44,015 bases of DNA from Branchiostoma floridae (GCF_000003815.2 NC_049980.1:33109099-33153113), one strand, 5' to 3'. Positions 11,474 to 25,200 are shown, numbered from the stretch's first letter. Made by a program: numbers and translations. The notes: generated by a model not told the origin, from the sequence alone.

Positions 11474-13565
11474 TGTGGAATTAGAGAAGGAACTGGCGGA
11501 GTCATAAGTCATTAGGAGATAACGTCTGTGGGTTTTTTTGCTGGTTGTCAGAAAAACTATTTCCATCAGTCAAAAGAAAGCTGATATAATAGGGCCTACA
11601 TGTCCTCCTAGGGAAAACTGACTTCTTCGCATAATTCATAGCGAGGCGACTAAAGTTTGGTCATGCTTTCCTTGTCATTTTAGCCTTGTTTGGACACCCC
11701 CCTCCTACATGCACACCCTCATGTAAGTTTCAAGTTCTATCTGGATATCTTTTAGAAGCTGAGTCTCAAACATGAACAAGAGCTGTATTTATTGTCTTGG
11801 TACAATGTAATTTGAACATTTGTAAGGCCAGGCCGATGGATGAGAAAGAAACTCTTGCATATGTTGCTTCATTTTTGAAAAATTTTATTAATAAGAAAAA
11901 GAAATCACATGTATGAATCAACTTCAAACTAAATCTTAAAACTTTTGCAGTGTTTTCAATTTGGCAGTTTCCATGGTGACCTCTACTCCACAGATTCATG
12001 ACACTGCAAATAAACATTTTCAGTGTATTACTATATAGTACTAGAATTGTTTAAACCAAACTTCAAACACAGCAAAAACCTCCTTTTCCTTCATACCACG
12101 AAGTAAAACTACATGTACCACAAAAGTAAATGCATTCATCAGAGCACCACTTGGTTACTGATCCATAGGCACTGTCTCATTATAAATCCTTCCTCAGTAC
12201 TCTGCACTCTAGCCTGATTAAATCTCGCTTATAGCAGCCCGTCCAACATCCGCCGGCCCCGGGGCCCGGCGGGGAGGGGCCAGTTACAGCCCTGGACAGC
12301 AGAGTTTGTGTTACAGTCAGACTATCTGCACTCCCTTGTTTTCGAAGCTATTTGTCTTGATGACAGGATAGAGAATTGCTACCCAGATCGATATCACCTA
12401 CTGTCATTCCTGTAGACACAGGTAAGCCAGTATACAGACAGGACATGTCATGACAGGCAGGTAAGGTACTTTATCTTCTGACCTCCGTTCCCTGGAGTTA
12501 TGGCCACAGAGGCCGTACAAAGAGAGTCACAGAATAGAAGTCTACTTTGAAGAAGTGATCACAATTCCCCAATGTTGGAATGACATATTTTAGGGACAGA
12601 GTCCGGAAAATTGAGTACCACAAATCATGTTGATTCTGGTCGAATAAATCTCAAGTTACTGCAGTTGATCCATGTATTTTAGCAGGGACTTAATCTTGTG
12701 CAGTGGAGGGGGAAAGGCCGCTTACACAGTATTTCAAGTTCGCAGTAGAAGCAATTTTGTAGTACAGTAGTATGAGCATCAAGTCTCATTATTTCACCTG
12801 GTGACATAATACTGCCACATCAAAAAAACAATTTATTTATGCCTTCTCAAGTTTGTCTAAATATCTGAAGTGTGTAATGCACCTCAGGATTATTGATTCT
12901 GCATTTGGTACATTTCTTCAAATCACTTCACATCCATTCATTTTTCTCACGTGGCCGTGTAATGGCACCTGATGGAATTACAAGAGTTGATGTTATATTG
13001 TGTCATAAAGTTGCCTTGAACTTGAAGAGGCAAGAATTTAATCATTTCTAAGAAAAAAGTTTACTGTTGTAATAACAAACGATACTCAGTCTGGTAACGT
13101 TTGTTACCTCTTCTTCTGTACCTGCCCTGTAATACATAACCAATGGGTAGAAAAATAATAAATTGCCGTTTTTTGGCTATGACTAAAAGAGGAATTTTCC
13201 TAAATAATCTGGTAGGTCTCACTGAAAAATAAGCCAATTTATTTTTCGAACAAAAAATTGCCATTTTTTAATACAATGTATTTCAGTGAGAATGAGCCGG
13301 TAGTCTACGCACTGAGGAAAAGTTTAGCAGGCAAACAGAAAAGTGTCCCTATAAGGCTTGGTTTACTGTGACAGATGTAGGCATAGCTCCACAGACAGGC
13401 ATTGGCCATGCTCAATTACACCCAGACATATAACAAGGCTGACAAGAGAACAAGATACCCCAGGGCTCCCCTCCCAGACTGTGACTAACCTCTTACCAAA
13501 TTACAGCTGTCAGTAAGGGGACCAGAGTTTTGACTGCCTGCCAGGAGCTTGATGGGGATCTTCCC
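11474..13565. other. gene-free stretch right of the LTR element
   Basis: No supportable gene. Apart from the eroded MITE at 11940-12150 and a short GC-rich patch near 12250-12285, I see only AT-rich single-copy sequence. Open frames are short and lack motifs. Confidence 0.5.
11940..12150. mobile_element. eroded copy of the CGCGAAC MITE family
   Basis: It keeps the order of the clear copies: an end with tgcagtgtttt, a CATGGTGACC word, CATGACACTGCAAATAAACATTTT, then CATACCACGAAGTAAAAC and GTAAATGCATT. Many CG positions have become TG or CA, as expected for old methylated DNA. Confidence 0.42.
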
Positions 13566-13569
13566 AGTC

Positions 13570-14316
13570 CCTTTGCAATGTTTCACTCTACATGAGCACC
13601 TATACCTAGGTGTTACGTTAACAACTGGGCTGAAGTGGGGTGTCCATGTTAACAAAATAACAACCAAGGCTAAACAGACATTGGGAGTGATCAAACGTAA
13701 CTTGTGGGCATGCCCAGCCCGCGTAAAATCACTTGCATACACGTCACTGGTAAGACCTAACCTTGAATATGCTGCAACAGTATGGGATCCGTATACAAAG
13801 AAAGACAAAGATAAACTTGAAAGGGTACAGAACCAAGCTGCCCGATTCTGTACAAACAACTACAACAGGGATGCTAGTGTTACCAAAATGAAAACAGATC
13901 TACAGTGGACATCACTTGAAGACAGAAGGAAAATGTCCAGACTTTGCATGATGTACAAAATGACCAATAAGCTGGTGGACGTACCGACTGATAAGTATCT
14001 AATACCAGCTCAAAAACGAACAAGAAACAGCCATGACTTCAAGTACCAGAGTTTCCAAGCTAGGATTGATGTGTTCAAAAATTCGTATTTTCCCAGAACC
14101 ATCGTAGATTGGAATTTGTTATCACCAAGTACAGTAGGGGCATCTTCTCTGGATAGTTTTAAAGAACGCTTGCAGATAGATGTGCAAAAGTTAGGTGTGA
14201 CGGATCGTTCAGTGTAATACATGTATAACCAGCTGCTGCCGCGCCGCGTGCCTGCGAAGCTGGTGTGTTACGCCGAATGGCGGTTATACCGGCTATACAG
14301 ATACAGATACAGATAC
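13570..14316 (+). mobile_element. 5'-truncated CR1/L2-like non-LTR retrotransposon
   Basis: The plus-strand frame ending at 14217 encodes the region after the reverse transcriptase core: YLGVTLTTGLKWGVHVNKI, then LVRPNLEYAATVWDPY and LERVQNQAARF, then IVDWNLLSP near the end. This arrangement is characteristic of the C-terminal tail of CR1/L2-type retrotransposon proteins. The catalytic YADD part and the endonuclease are absent, which is the usual result of incomplete reverse transcription. A 3' untranslated stretch ends in an (ATACAG)n tail (14295-14316), matching the habit of this class of ending in short tandem repeats. The exact left boundary is unclear; the first residues that look retrotransposon-derived are near 13585. 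It is not a host gene. Confidence 0.85.
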
Positions 14317-14638
14317 CTAGCACTGTCAATGTCAATTATGAAACTCATGAGAAGGCAGTTAGAGAACACTTGTTTAACTTCACCATGAAAAGGGCGCTTG
14401 AATGCCCTTCTGTGTAAAGCGTAATCAGCCATTCTTATTACCAGACCACTCAAACCAAAGTTAAATCTAAGTTAAACATACAGCATACTACTGTAATTGG
14501 TGCAATTAAGATAAAGCGTAACAGTTACTGGCACCTGAATTAAGTATAACATTAAAGCAAGCCAGCCTGCCAAATTACGCATACTTATAGCTGCTAATTT
14601 TTTTTTAATTTAGAGAAGAACTTTTGACGGTACCCACC

Positions 14639-14735
14639 TACTCTCCAAGCAGAGGTTGGCTGACAGAAAAAAAAGGCATATAAGAAAAAGCTTAAAGGAC
14701 ATGATTCTCCCAATCAACCCTTTGCTTGGAGAGTA
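14639..14735. mobile_element. small MITE, TACTCTCC ends
   Basis: The ends TACTCTCCAAGCAGAGG and CCCTTTGCTTGGAGAGTA are inverted repeats around a 60-bp A-rich middle. A longer relative lies at 43166-43360. Confidence 0.7.
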
Positions 14736-14925
14736 ACCCCACCCCACCAGTTATCCACAGTCAGCCCATATTCTTTTCCTGTCGATTCCACAAATCAACC
14801 ACAAAATAACCAACTTTTCACTTTTTTCAACCTTTATAGCAAGACTACTACAGCAAGTCTATAGTGGAAAATTGATCTGCATATGTATCTGCACAATAAA
14901 TTTGCCTCTAACAAGCTCCTTGGGT

Positions 14926-15066
14926 TGCTGGAAAAATAGTATAAATTGGCCAAATAGACAGAAAACACACCAGAGGAGTTGGTTGGCCGAGCAGTACAGT
15001 TTGCAACCTAAGGTGTGTTTTCTGTCTACTTGTGTATTTGGCCAGTTTCTACTATTTTTCCAGCGA
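14926..15066. mobile_element. foldback MITE with CTGGAAAAAT ends
   Basis: The left arm reads GCTGGAAAAATAGT, then ttggccaaat and AGACAGAAAACACACC. The right arm is its inverse, ending ACTATTTTTCCAGC. The ends resemble those of the foldback at 42816-43000, suggesting one family with different interiors. Confidence 0.72.
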
Positions 15067-15364
15067 CCTGGTGAGCCTGGTTTGTTTGTTTATTTATAGA
15101 GGCTAATGACAAATTAGGTCCACCAAGATTGACATAAACACAGAAGTTCCCCTCCCCCATCATGTAGCCACCAGTAGGGGGTGTGTTTTGGCTACCACAC
15201 TTGGCTTGTTTGGGAAATGGTGGTGTCTGGCTCAACAGCCTGGGATAACACTGCAGGATTACGCCTCTCTGGCTCAGTGACCTTTCGGGCTTTTACAGTA
15301 AATCCTGAAACTTTTGTGCTGATTTTGGTTTTGAGGTTTTTTTTTGTGGAGACTGCTTCACATC

Positions 15365-15575
15365 CTGTAAATGCAGAAACTTTCGCGGTGGTATAATGTT
15401 TGCGGTTTTTGCGGTGGCTTCATCACCACAAACTTAAAACCACCGCGAACATTTTTCCATGACAGTAAGAGACTACAGTGCATGGTGCTACCACGAACTT
15501 AAAAACCACTGCGAAAAGTCCCTATTCCCACTACCGCAAAACTAAATCCCCGCAAACTTAAATGCATTTACAGTA
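15365..15575. mobile_element. second clear copy of the CGCGAAC MITE
   Basis: It runs from CTGTAAATGCAGAAAC to GCATTTACAGTA and aligns along its length with 1977-2188. Several CGCGAAC words have become CACGAAC or CGCAAAC. It is non-coding. Confidence 0.8.
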
Positions 15576-15770
15576 TCTTATGGCACTGTAGGATCTACTT
15601 GGAGATTATGCTTCACCACGAATTCCTTACACCACAAATAAGTTTCTCTTTAAAATTTATGAAAACTGCTCTACAGAATCAACTGCGAAGATGAAGCACA
15701 GCAAAACCACTCCCTTTTACTGCTACCATGAAATGAAACTGTCACAAAAATAACCAAATGTTCAGTAGCA
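15576..15770. mobile_element. half of a TAATCTCC MITE followed by an eroded CGCGAAC-type copy
   Basis: ATCTTATGGCACTGTAGGAT and TACTTGGAGATTA (to about 15611) match the right arm of 1696-1821. After it come CACCACGAATTCC, AGCAAAACCACTCCC and CTACCATGAAATGAAAC, which follow the decayed CGCGAAC pattern. Confidence 0.45.
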
Positions 15771-17525
15771 TTTTGAAACTTTTTGTAGCGAGCCTAATGT
15801 AGCAAGTGGGTGAAGTTTTATAGTCAGAATTGACAGGCAGATTATCTTTCCAGTACCTGTTGGTTGGTTTAACAAGATTGCCATCAAGGAGGTGGATTGA
15901 ATCTCCTTTGATAGATAACTAAAAAGATTATCGATAAATCTTGTTTTTTATACTTTGTAAAGTTGCTGATTTTCGTGGCAATCTTGCCTGTTACTAGTAC
16001 TTAACAAAGGACATGGCTGACTGATCAAATTAGTTAAAGTAAACTGTCCATTCACGGACCAGTCATGTATGAAATTAAACCAACCAAACTACTCTTTAAA
16101 TTGTACTTCTACCATAATGATTGTATTTATCAAAACACTAGACAACCTACATCAGACAAAAACAACCTTCATTGCTGAATAGACTATCTATAGGCTTTTA
16201 TTGGCCACATTACCCCAACTATTGTGATTGTGGTGGAAAGTAAACTACTTAGTATACAGACCACAAAAGGAAAGGTGTACATTTTTATTTGCATCTGTAA
16301 GTGTACTACAAGTGAACAAGTTTGTTCTTCCCTCCTCCTCAAATCTCTTAATTTGTTTAGACATCATTGACTCCAAGAACAATTCTCCATTTTAAACAAG
16401 TTTCTTTATACTAGTTATAGATTGCAAACTCCTCTAAATCTATGATACTGCAGAAAAAAATAGTTCGAATGAAACAACACAATGTTTCCTCAATAACACA
16501 TGTTTTTTCTTGTTGAGAGTCAGTTCCAATTGATATACATTGATCTTACACATTTACATACAAGGAAAATATTTCACCCTTAAAAAAACATTAATAAAGC
16601 TGAATGATTTTGTTGTTCCTTTTATAAGATATATCACTTGTTTTTTTTAAGGTATATCAGCATGCTACGAGGATTAACTGACCCAACAAAGGTCAGTAAA
16701 TGCACCAGTTGTTTTCAAAAGGGGATGCCGGGATGAAAGGGGAAAATTAGCCGTGAGTGTCCTTTTAGAAGGGTCTCAGTCTCTGAAGGGCAGTTGAAAG
16801 GATTTACAATCACAGAACCTGCACTTCAATACACTACGCATAAGGTTCCTTCCAAAATTCCCTTCATAATTACTTAAAACCTTTCCAAGTCCAAACATCT
16901 ATATTGTGATTCCAGCTTTAAGGTATTCAGACATTGGTCCTTAAGTAACAAGAGTAAGGAGATTGAAAATCAATACACAGTGAGCATGCGCGCGTGGCAC
17001 GTCCCGGGTACCCCCTCCGCAGTGGTACGGCCCACTCCACCAAGGTAAACTGGGTAGGCACTCAGTGACGGGGTATCCTGTTGTTCCCGTGTTTGCCCAG
17101 GTTCCGCCCTGCAGTCCACCCTTCAACAAGCATCACACGGATGTGTGTTTGGTCCGGCCGGCCAGTGGACCTCTCCGCTAGTAGCTGTATACAGCCATCC
17201 ATGTAGAACCCAGTCTATCTGGGGAACGTGCCAACGCACCGGATCTCATAAGAAAGAGATACCCTGACCGCGACCAGGTAAGCGTATAGGAATGTTTGTC
17301 TGTTATGAGCCATAGTTTTGAATCTGGTAATGCGAGAGGCTGCATCCATGCGTTGAACAAAAGGGTATTCTTCTGTCCCACAATGTGCCCGGAGCCTGGC
17401 CTGCCCAGCGGGAGAGAAAAAGAGCTACTGTACATGTATGTGCTCACCGACACACCTTCATTACTATAACTGTCTGCTGTACCCACTGTACAACCTTCAG
17501 GGCATGTCATGTTCATTTGCTGCAT
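15771..17525. other. gene-free stretch
   Basis: No gene, element or tandem repeat that I can support. The section 16980-17240 is richer in GC and CG than its surroundings but has no open frame with a recognisable motif. Confidence 0.45.
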
Positions 17526-17529
17526 CCTA

Positions 17530-18080
17530 AGTACCTTCCCTGTGATAGTAACGTTTTGGAGGCTGTGAGGTTAACCCGCTATAATTTTGAAGGCAAGGAA
17601 AAGAGATGTATATAAAACACATTCAGTCCGACCCCTCTATTGTCATCCCTTTCTCCACAGCTGTTTTCTATGCTTTGATCGCAAAAATATTCATTTGCTA
17701 AATCCCTGGCTGAATCTGACATGTAACATTAAGTATCTTCCCAGTGGTACATTTTGTAGAAACGTTTTGGAGGCTGTGAGACTATAATTTTGAAGGAAAG
17801 GAGATGCATACAACACATTCAGTCCGATCCCTCTATTGTCATTCCCTTCACCCACACCTATTTTCTATGCTTTGATCACAAAATTGTTCATTTGCAGAAT
17901 CATAAATATCTTACCATTCGTAGAAATTACATTTTGGAGGCTGTGAGGTTATAATTTTGAAGGCAAGGAAAAGAGATGCATAAAACACAGTCAGTCTCCT
18001 TCTATCATCATTCCCTAACCCCCAGCTGCTGTTTTATATGCTTTCATCACAAAAGATTTTCTTTCTGCATGAAATTTTTA
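17530..18080. repeat. three-copy tandem duplication, about 170-210 bp per unit
   Basis: The words TTTTGGAGGCTGTGAG (near 17550, 17762 and 17933), ATAATTTTGAAGG and CAGTC with CTCTATTGTCAT recur in the same order three times with gradual divergence. Short open frames inside are by-products of the repeat. Confidence 0.8.
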
Positions 18081-18944
18081 CCAACCAGGGATAGAATCGA
18101 CCTGGGTTATTACGGCAGAGTGGGAGTATGGATATTGATGGTAAAATCAATGTGCCGACATCTCCCCCATGTAAACTGACTCCCCGAAAAAGTGGCATCA
18201 AAATGACGAAGTGCGAATCCAATTCCCGTCATCGTGAAAGGTATATACTGTCTGTGAGTGGCAATTACTGGGCTTAACTGTCCCATCACAAACAATTTAC
18301 GATCCAGGTGTTAGCCAGATTAATACTGCCACTCTAGCTGTCATTAGACGGACTCTTTATTGCTGACGATTCACTCCTGTCACCAAGTGGGAACGCTGTC
18401 CAATTTCGCTTGTCAGAAGAAATAAAACCAAATTGCTGTATATAGTCCCCAAACCTAATGATTTGTGATGTGACTATATCATTACCTAATCACTACTGTC
18501 TTAAGCACTGCCTTTTGAAGTGCTGGAATTTAAAAAAAATTCTAAATGTCATGTAAGGTCACACCAATTTATCTATTTGGTCCTCAGATATTTTAAGGTG
18601 AAAATATAGCAATAAAAAAGCATAAAAGTAGAGGGCAGGGAGGAAAACTTGAATATGACTGTAATTTTTCTCTCAATAAAACTGGGTGCACCTAAGCATA
18701 AACCTGGTCCTCATGCTTTGTTTTCATTATGGTCTTCCAGTTAAGCATACTAAACAGATCCCAAAACCAACAAATTCAATTGTTGTGGCCTAAAAAGACA
18801 TCACAGGGAAGACGGCCTCTAAAAGGAAATTAATCCATCATTCATTACGTGAGCAGCAGTAGTTTTAATTTGATGTGATGCTCCTTTTGGGACCGATGAA
18901 AACAGGACGAGCACTGGCCGAGGATAGTCTCTGCCAGACTGACT

Positions 18945-19235
18945 ATGCTGACCGTTATAGGGAGAATAATTTGCCAGGGGAGTTTTGCTACTAGAACATT
19001 TGGCCAGCTGTAAAGCCAGAGGAGGGGATAAAATAACGGCAGCATGGACTGACTCCCCTGGCCAATTTTCTGTGTTTTGCCAAATTCTACGATCCCACTA
19101 GGAAGGCCTGAGAAATACCTGTCATCCTGACTTCTAAAACCATGTCCTACCAATATTTGGCTGTGGATAGTAAGACTGACTACACTGACTGTTATAGGGA
19201 GAATAATTTGCCAGAGGAGTTTTGCTACTAGACAC
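18945..19235. repeat. pair of direct repeats around 230 bp apart
   Basis: The block GTTATAGGGAGAATAATTTG, followed by CCAG and GAGTTTTGCTACTAGA, occurs at about 18954-18998 and again at 19190-19232. The intervening part contains TGGCCAATTTTCTGTG, similar to MITE ends elsewhere, so this may be a duplicated or compound insertion. Confidence 0.65.
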
Positions 19236-19607
19236 AGGCAGTCAGAGCAGCGGTGCAAATCACCAGCCTTTAGCTACGCCTGGCCTTGACTCCTGCCTCC
19301 CCTTATTGATCGTGCTACAGGTTCAGGGTTTGGGTGCTTTGTGCATCGACCCATTTGTGGAACCATCCTGCCTTCATGGCGCCGCGTTCCTCCATAATTT
19401 ACAAGCATCATCATCAAGGATAGAGATGCTGAGTATTTTTTGTGTGTAACCCATAATTGGAGCTAATTTTTTACCGTTACACCTAGATATTTACGCAGGG
19501 TTAACGTGACATACTAGTATTACGTAAATTACACTAATGCACACTACCATCCAGTATTTTTCTTGACATTTAGGTGTCAGAAAAAATCGTGAAACCATCA
19601 ACTTTGC

Positions 19608-19641
19608 TTCATTACTTGTGTTTTTAAACACAAGTAATGAA
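19608..19641. repeat. short near-perfect palindrome
   Basis: TTCATTACTTGTGTTT is followed directly by its inverse, TTAAACACAAGTAATGAA, giving a hairpin with almost no loop. It could be a cruciform-prone site or a minimal MITE remnant. Confidence 0.7.
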
Positions 19642-20322
19642 AAATATTTTGAAGTCAGCTATAGAATTTCAGATTGAAGCTCTGAAGAGAGGCAGCAAGG
19701 TCATAATGAAATATAAGGTACTGTTGACATCCAACTGTAGACTATGTTGTGCCTCCAAATTTTTCCTGTACACCTAAAATCTTTCAGGTTATGTGCACCA
19801 GTACAAGCATTCCCCAAAATATGAATTTGAGTCCTGATTCTTGCGAACCAACCATGAATCCATCGGTAACGTCTGACGTCAAACGAAAATTTGGCACCTC
19901 AACTCACATCCTCTTGTGCAGTTATTCGTTCAATGGTTGCACATTTCTCTAAGGACTATTAACCACACCTAGCCGAGGGTATAATGGCACTCCTGAGCAC
20001 ACCTTACCTGCATTTAATGACTTCAGCCTTAATAAGAATCTCCGCTAAGCTGCTAACATATCTGCACTTTGCTGAACGTCAGTGTTAGTTTGAGTGAACA
20101 CTTATGATAAAATCCTAGGTACATGTAAGTGATGCTGAAGAAGTAATCTCCGAATCTTTAATATCCCGTTGTGGAGACTGAATCATCTTTAGGTGAATGA
20201 AAGCATATACATTTGCCCAACCAAGCTAAGTGAAGGCTACAACAAAGACAAAACAAACATGTAAAATATCCTGATGAAGGTTAGAAATCCAGGTAATAAG
20301 ATACGCCCAAAAGCAGGTACTT

Positions 20323-20392
20323 AAGTAACTGGACATAATTTTGGAAATGGTAAAAAAAAAGTGACCATTTCCAAAATCATATCCAGTTGCTT
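20323..20392. repeat. hairpin with 29-nt arms
   Basis: The left arm 20323-20351 and the right arm 20364-20392 pair with three mismatches (core ATTTTGGAAATGGT) around an A-rich 12-nt loop. The same arm sequence recurs at 27308-27336. Confidence 0.75.
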
Positions 20393-21852
20393 GAGTAACT
20401 CCTTTTTCAGTTTTTGGCATACATGATCTAGTCTAGCATAAAGGTTTATCTTCTTCTTATGGGTTTAGCAAAATACTTTGTGATAAAAGACAATAAAACT
20501 TTGTTAAGAAGAAATTGAGATTCTGAATATCTCTATCTATCTAGAATCATTCACTTAATGTAATCTCTATAAAAAAAGAATGCTGGGTGTGAGTTCTAAC
20601 ATGCCAGACTCATTTTAGTAGCCATTATGCTGCATCCGCCTATTATATCTTTCATTTCATCTGGGTGGATATTCTGAATAGGCTCATAATATCTTCCTTT
20701 CCCTGCCCTTATAAGTAGATAGCCATGATGTTATATGATACGAATACCCGTAAAAAGCGACCGTACGCTGATACATGTGACGGATTGCACATTCAGAAGT
20801 TAAATTCGCCCCGTCATGCTTGGGTGCTTTACTCTGGATTGGACATGAATGGGCTAATAAAACACACTTGCTATTTTTGACGTACTGATGCGAATGTGCC
20901 CGACGCTCTCGGATCGTATATCCATGAAAATGGGCTTGCCTCCTTCAAGCACTCTCTGGTACTTGAGGTACCAGTAAGGTGGTTGCACAAGGATTATATC
21001 GATATCTAGCACTAGATTTTATCCTGTATACTAGACTGAGGTAGGCCACAATTTGGTACAACTAATCTAATGATCGTCTAAAGAAGGTCGAATTAGTGTA
21101 AGAAAGTAAGAAAGGCACGCTAATGTTATCTTCCATCACGCATGATTTGTCTTCATTATACGTTCTGAAGTGGCACAAAACCCCTTCACACATAAATATT
21201 GATTTTTTTTCAAGCCTTCACAATTGGTGTCACTGTGAAAAATTAGACCTAGCTTGAGCTGGAGATCTCTGCAATCATTCCAAGTCTAACACACATATTT
21301 TTCTATCATTAAAAGCTTGCAAGAATCGTTTTATATTAATGAAAAACTATTATTTTGCCATTAGGGTGACACAAAAATAATCGTCATCCCTCTTTTAGGA
21401 CACATGAAAGTTGTGCGGGATTTCTCAAACCATTTTCACCAACGAAATATGATAAAATTTACTTTGCTCCCTATTCATACATCTGAATCAAGAACCCAAG
21501 AACCTGCTAATAAGGATAGAGAGGGCTCCTTTTCTCCTCAGGTGTCCTTGCACCTTTAACACTGGCCTTTTGACATTTGCATAGACTTACTGGTCTATAA
21601 CATGGCCACACTAGGGTCAGGTAAGGTGGCAGGATTCAAATCTACCATGGGCTCTGTCCGACAATCTGTATCTTGTTACAGCAATTTGAATTTTGATAGC
21701 CTGTCCACGGTGGATGATAAATAGACTTTACTAAAATTGAGAGAAATCTGCTTGGAATTGTCCAGAATAAACCTGAAAATGACATTCTGTATTGTCGATT
21801 AGATAGTAAAACCTGCACGGGGTTGACATGCATTCCATCGTAGTGGAATGGA
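20393..21852. other. gene-free stretch
   Basis: AT-rich sequence with no gene and no repeat structure that I can define. Confidence 0.45.
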
Positions 21853-22220
21853 GCTTAGGCACGATCTCCACACAGTTTTTCCCGATATCGGCGAGCCTAC
21901 AACATGTCGCCGACAGCTTTTTTTCATCGTCTAGATGGAACTACTATATCGCCATTACGATATCAGGAAAATTTCTCCCGAAAGGTCCGGACCATTCGTA
22001 CGATACCTTACCCATAGCTTAGCAGGGGTCTCCGACAGCTTCGCACGCATGTAGATGCTTCCCGACTTCGGGAAGGCTCATTAGCATATAACGCCACTTG
22101 GAAAATCGCGCTATATGTTTATGACTGCAAGCACCATGGGTGTCCGGCCCCCTACGTTCTAGATCCCTCCCGACATCTCCTCAGATATCGGTAAAAACTG
22201 TGTGTAGATTGGGCCTTATT
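21853..22220. mobile_element. MITE with CACACAGTTTTT terminal repeats
   Basis: The left end carries ATCTCCACACAGTTTTTCCC and GATATCGG. The right end carries the inverse (GATATCGGTAAAAACTGTGT and AGAT). The match extends outward to TTAGGC against GGCCTTA. The interior has repeated GCCGACAG/CCGACA words and no open frame of note. Confidence 0.65.
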
Positions 22221-25200
22221 TTGTGGGGAATGAGAAGGTAATAAAAAGTCAGACAGGCTTGGTCATGCGTGCAGGGCAGACGCCGCTTTCATGAAGCCGT
22301 AACAGACCATTTCTCACGGCCCCTCAGGAACGAGTCAGACAATTGGTCCATCGATCGACGGACGGTTTTATAGATGGAGGAATTTTGATGAAGAGGATGT
22401 CCAGCATCCTCTGCAGATATGCTATAAAATTATAAGGACCTGTTATTTACCTAAATGGCATATAATCTAGATCTGATACATATAGACTTAGTAATAAAAC
22501 AGATTGGAAGTAGATTAAGTCATTGGATAAATTCAGCTGCCTCATCACTTTTAACAGGTGAGATAGGCTATGAGCTCAAGGATCACTTGGCTGTGATTTT
22601 TTTTTAATCATGGCGCATCAGTTTTAATTTTACAATCATGTATACTTTGCCGCCTCCTTACATAGTCTTCTTTATGGATGCAGCCACCAAGAAACCAAAG
22701 AGAATATACTAAGTATATAGAATACAACACGGTGTAATACGCATCACCCGAGGTTCCAGTCCGACTGTGGGTAGGATTGCATATTACCCGTTATATGCCA
22801 AAACAGCTTGATTCATAGAGCCTGCAAAGGGTTCATATTGGGTTCATCAAATCACCTGCTGGGCTTTTAGGTACAACTGTACACTGTATGTTATGCCGGC
22901 ACAGCATAAAGTGATTGGCAATTACATTAACTATGGCAAAGTGTGGGCATATGACCATATGCTAGTCTGTAACAGAGTAGAGTCCATTCCAACTTCCCTG
23001 TCAGAGTTTATATTTGCAATATTTTAATTTACTTTCAAATGATCATAAACTGTTATGAATATTCATAGATATTTGAAAAAAAGGTAAATATATGTACCAT
23101 ATTATATCAGAAATTGTTTTGATATTCCCCAAAGTACCATGTTTGAAAAATTGTTTGGTGATTTTCAAACATTTATGTTGACCACCAAAAACAATCGTTT
23201 TTAGAAAAAAAGTTTGAAATCTAAGCTATCTGAATGGTAGAACCAATACTAATGCCTCATTAGCTATAGATTTCATACACTTAAAAGAAAAACCACAATG
23301 TAACATTACATGCCTGTGAGGGGCACAATAAATACATGTACTAGAAAAAAAATATACTGATACTATCTGAGGTTGTTTTTGCATGCATTTCTTATTCATT
23401 TCCCAGAGGACAACATGAAGGAAGCTTGAGAACGATTAATTCAATTTACAACTGGGAATATTCTTTGTGCATACAAAGTCCTCAGCAACAACTTATTCCG
23501 TGCAATTATTCATATAGAAAAGTGGGTCTGGATACCCTCTTACACAGAGCATAATCAGCTGTTTTAATTCAAACCCAGACTCCTCATGCATGGATTTAGC
23601 ATTAAGTAAAGCTTGTCTGCTGAATTAAAGTAGCCACTGCCTTCCTGAGTTTAGCATAGAGCATTAACAGTATATACGTCCCATGCAAGAAGCCTATATT
23701 CTGAACCATTCATTAGAAATACAGCAACTTGAAGGTAATACATACAGTAATAGGGGTCACCTTGTATAGTTACTGCACTGAATAATTGTTTCAACCATGA
23801 ACTTAAAATACCACGAAAACCTCCTCCTGCCTTCGACCGCAAAATGATTCCAGTGCAAAAGTAAAATGAATTTTACAGTTATTCATCTTCAACTGCCAAT
23901 CTCCAAGGGGAGCTGTTCCCTGAATCGTAGGGAGGACTTAATCAGGAAAGGTGAATTCCATGGTTAGCCGAGGGAATACAGGCGGGGTAAATAAATGGTT
24001 TTTAAGGGTCATCGCCTGTCACTTACAGCTACCACACAAATAGTGTCACCACACAACATGTTAATGTGGTCAATGCTAAAAAGCTTTTTTTTAAGACTAA
24101 GAGCTTCGAAATGGATTAACTTAAAGATGGTAGTACTTTTCGAAAGAGTTTTTAGAGACTTCTACAGAGACTTTTACACTCTAGGTGTTCATTCTAGTGT
24201 GTACTAGTAGAGACAGTGAAACAAAGAATGGATAGCATTGGATACTGGTACGGACTATCATTGTCATAATAACTGTGTAGACAACTGTATCTTTCTATCA
24301 CTTGCTGTGTTGATAGCAGGCTATCAAACTTGTAGTAGCCCTTGTGTTAAATTCGTTACATTAGTTTACAACATAATACTATATATAGATACACTTGTTA
24401 AGAATACTAAAAGCACACTGAAAGGACTTGTTTTCCACTTAATATGCTTGACCAGGACCCAATTGTGCATGTAGATACAATTATTGAGATTTGCAATATT
24501 TTTCTATTCTGTATGCAGATGCATTGTAAAAGATAATGAATTTGCTCCAGTGGTAATTGGCTAAGTGGGTCTGCATGGGGATGGGGCTTGATACCCTGAT
24601 ACAGTCCAAGTGGACAGATTAGAGACAAAAGAGATACATGTCACTGACTACTGGTACCTGTCATATTTTCGGAAAAATCTTTAATATCTTATGATAAAAA
24701 TTACATGACTGGGACTTACATAGTTTTTCAGATGGATTATTTCAAAAGAAAGGGGGTATTTTTAGCCTTCCAGTAGAGCACAATGGAACTTTGATAGCTC
24801 CCATGCCCATCATTATCTCAATTAAGTATAAAGAATACCAATACTAGTAATTATCACAATGATAGTCCATACCTGTATTCAATTCTACTACAAAGAACAT
24901 CAATAGCATACACATAGCCCTTAATGAGGTTGGATTACTGATTATATGTGATCAGTAGCACTTTATTTGGCTCCAGGTTTACACTTTGATTGGACAGCCT
25001 TTCAAAGGGATCTCTCCAAGCAGATATTGAGAGGGAAGATTAATAATGATTTTCAATTGCTCAGTTTTGCAATGCAAAAATATGTGTCAGCAAAAATGGG
25101 ACTGTTAAAAGACACTATAATGATGATCCAGTGCCTGGATATTAGAAGAGAGGTGGTGCAGCTTGCATTAAAGGAGCATTTAAAGAGGAAAATATTATCA
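22221..25200. other. gene-free stretch with one eroded MITE
   Basis: No gene is visible. Near 23785-23880 lies a decayed CGCGAAC-type copy (CATGAACTTAAAATACCACG, CGACCGCAAAATG, TTTTACAG). The rest is AT-rich without structure. The 109-codon frame starting at 24967 runs into a SINE and has no known domain. Confidence 0.45.

Noticed and set aside
13485-13859. 124-codon minus-strand open frame over the retrotransposon fragment
   Set aside because: The plus strand encodes a recognisable retrotransposon protein tail; the antisense frame has no motif.
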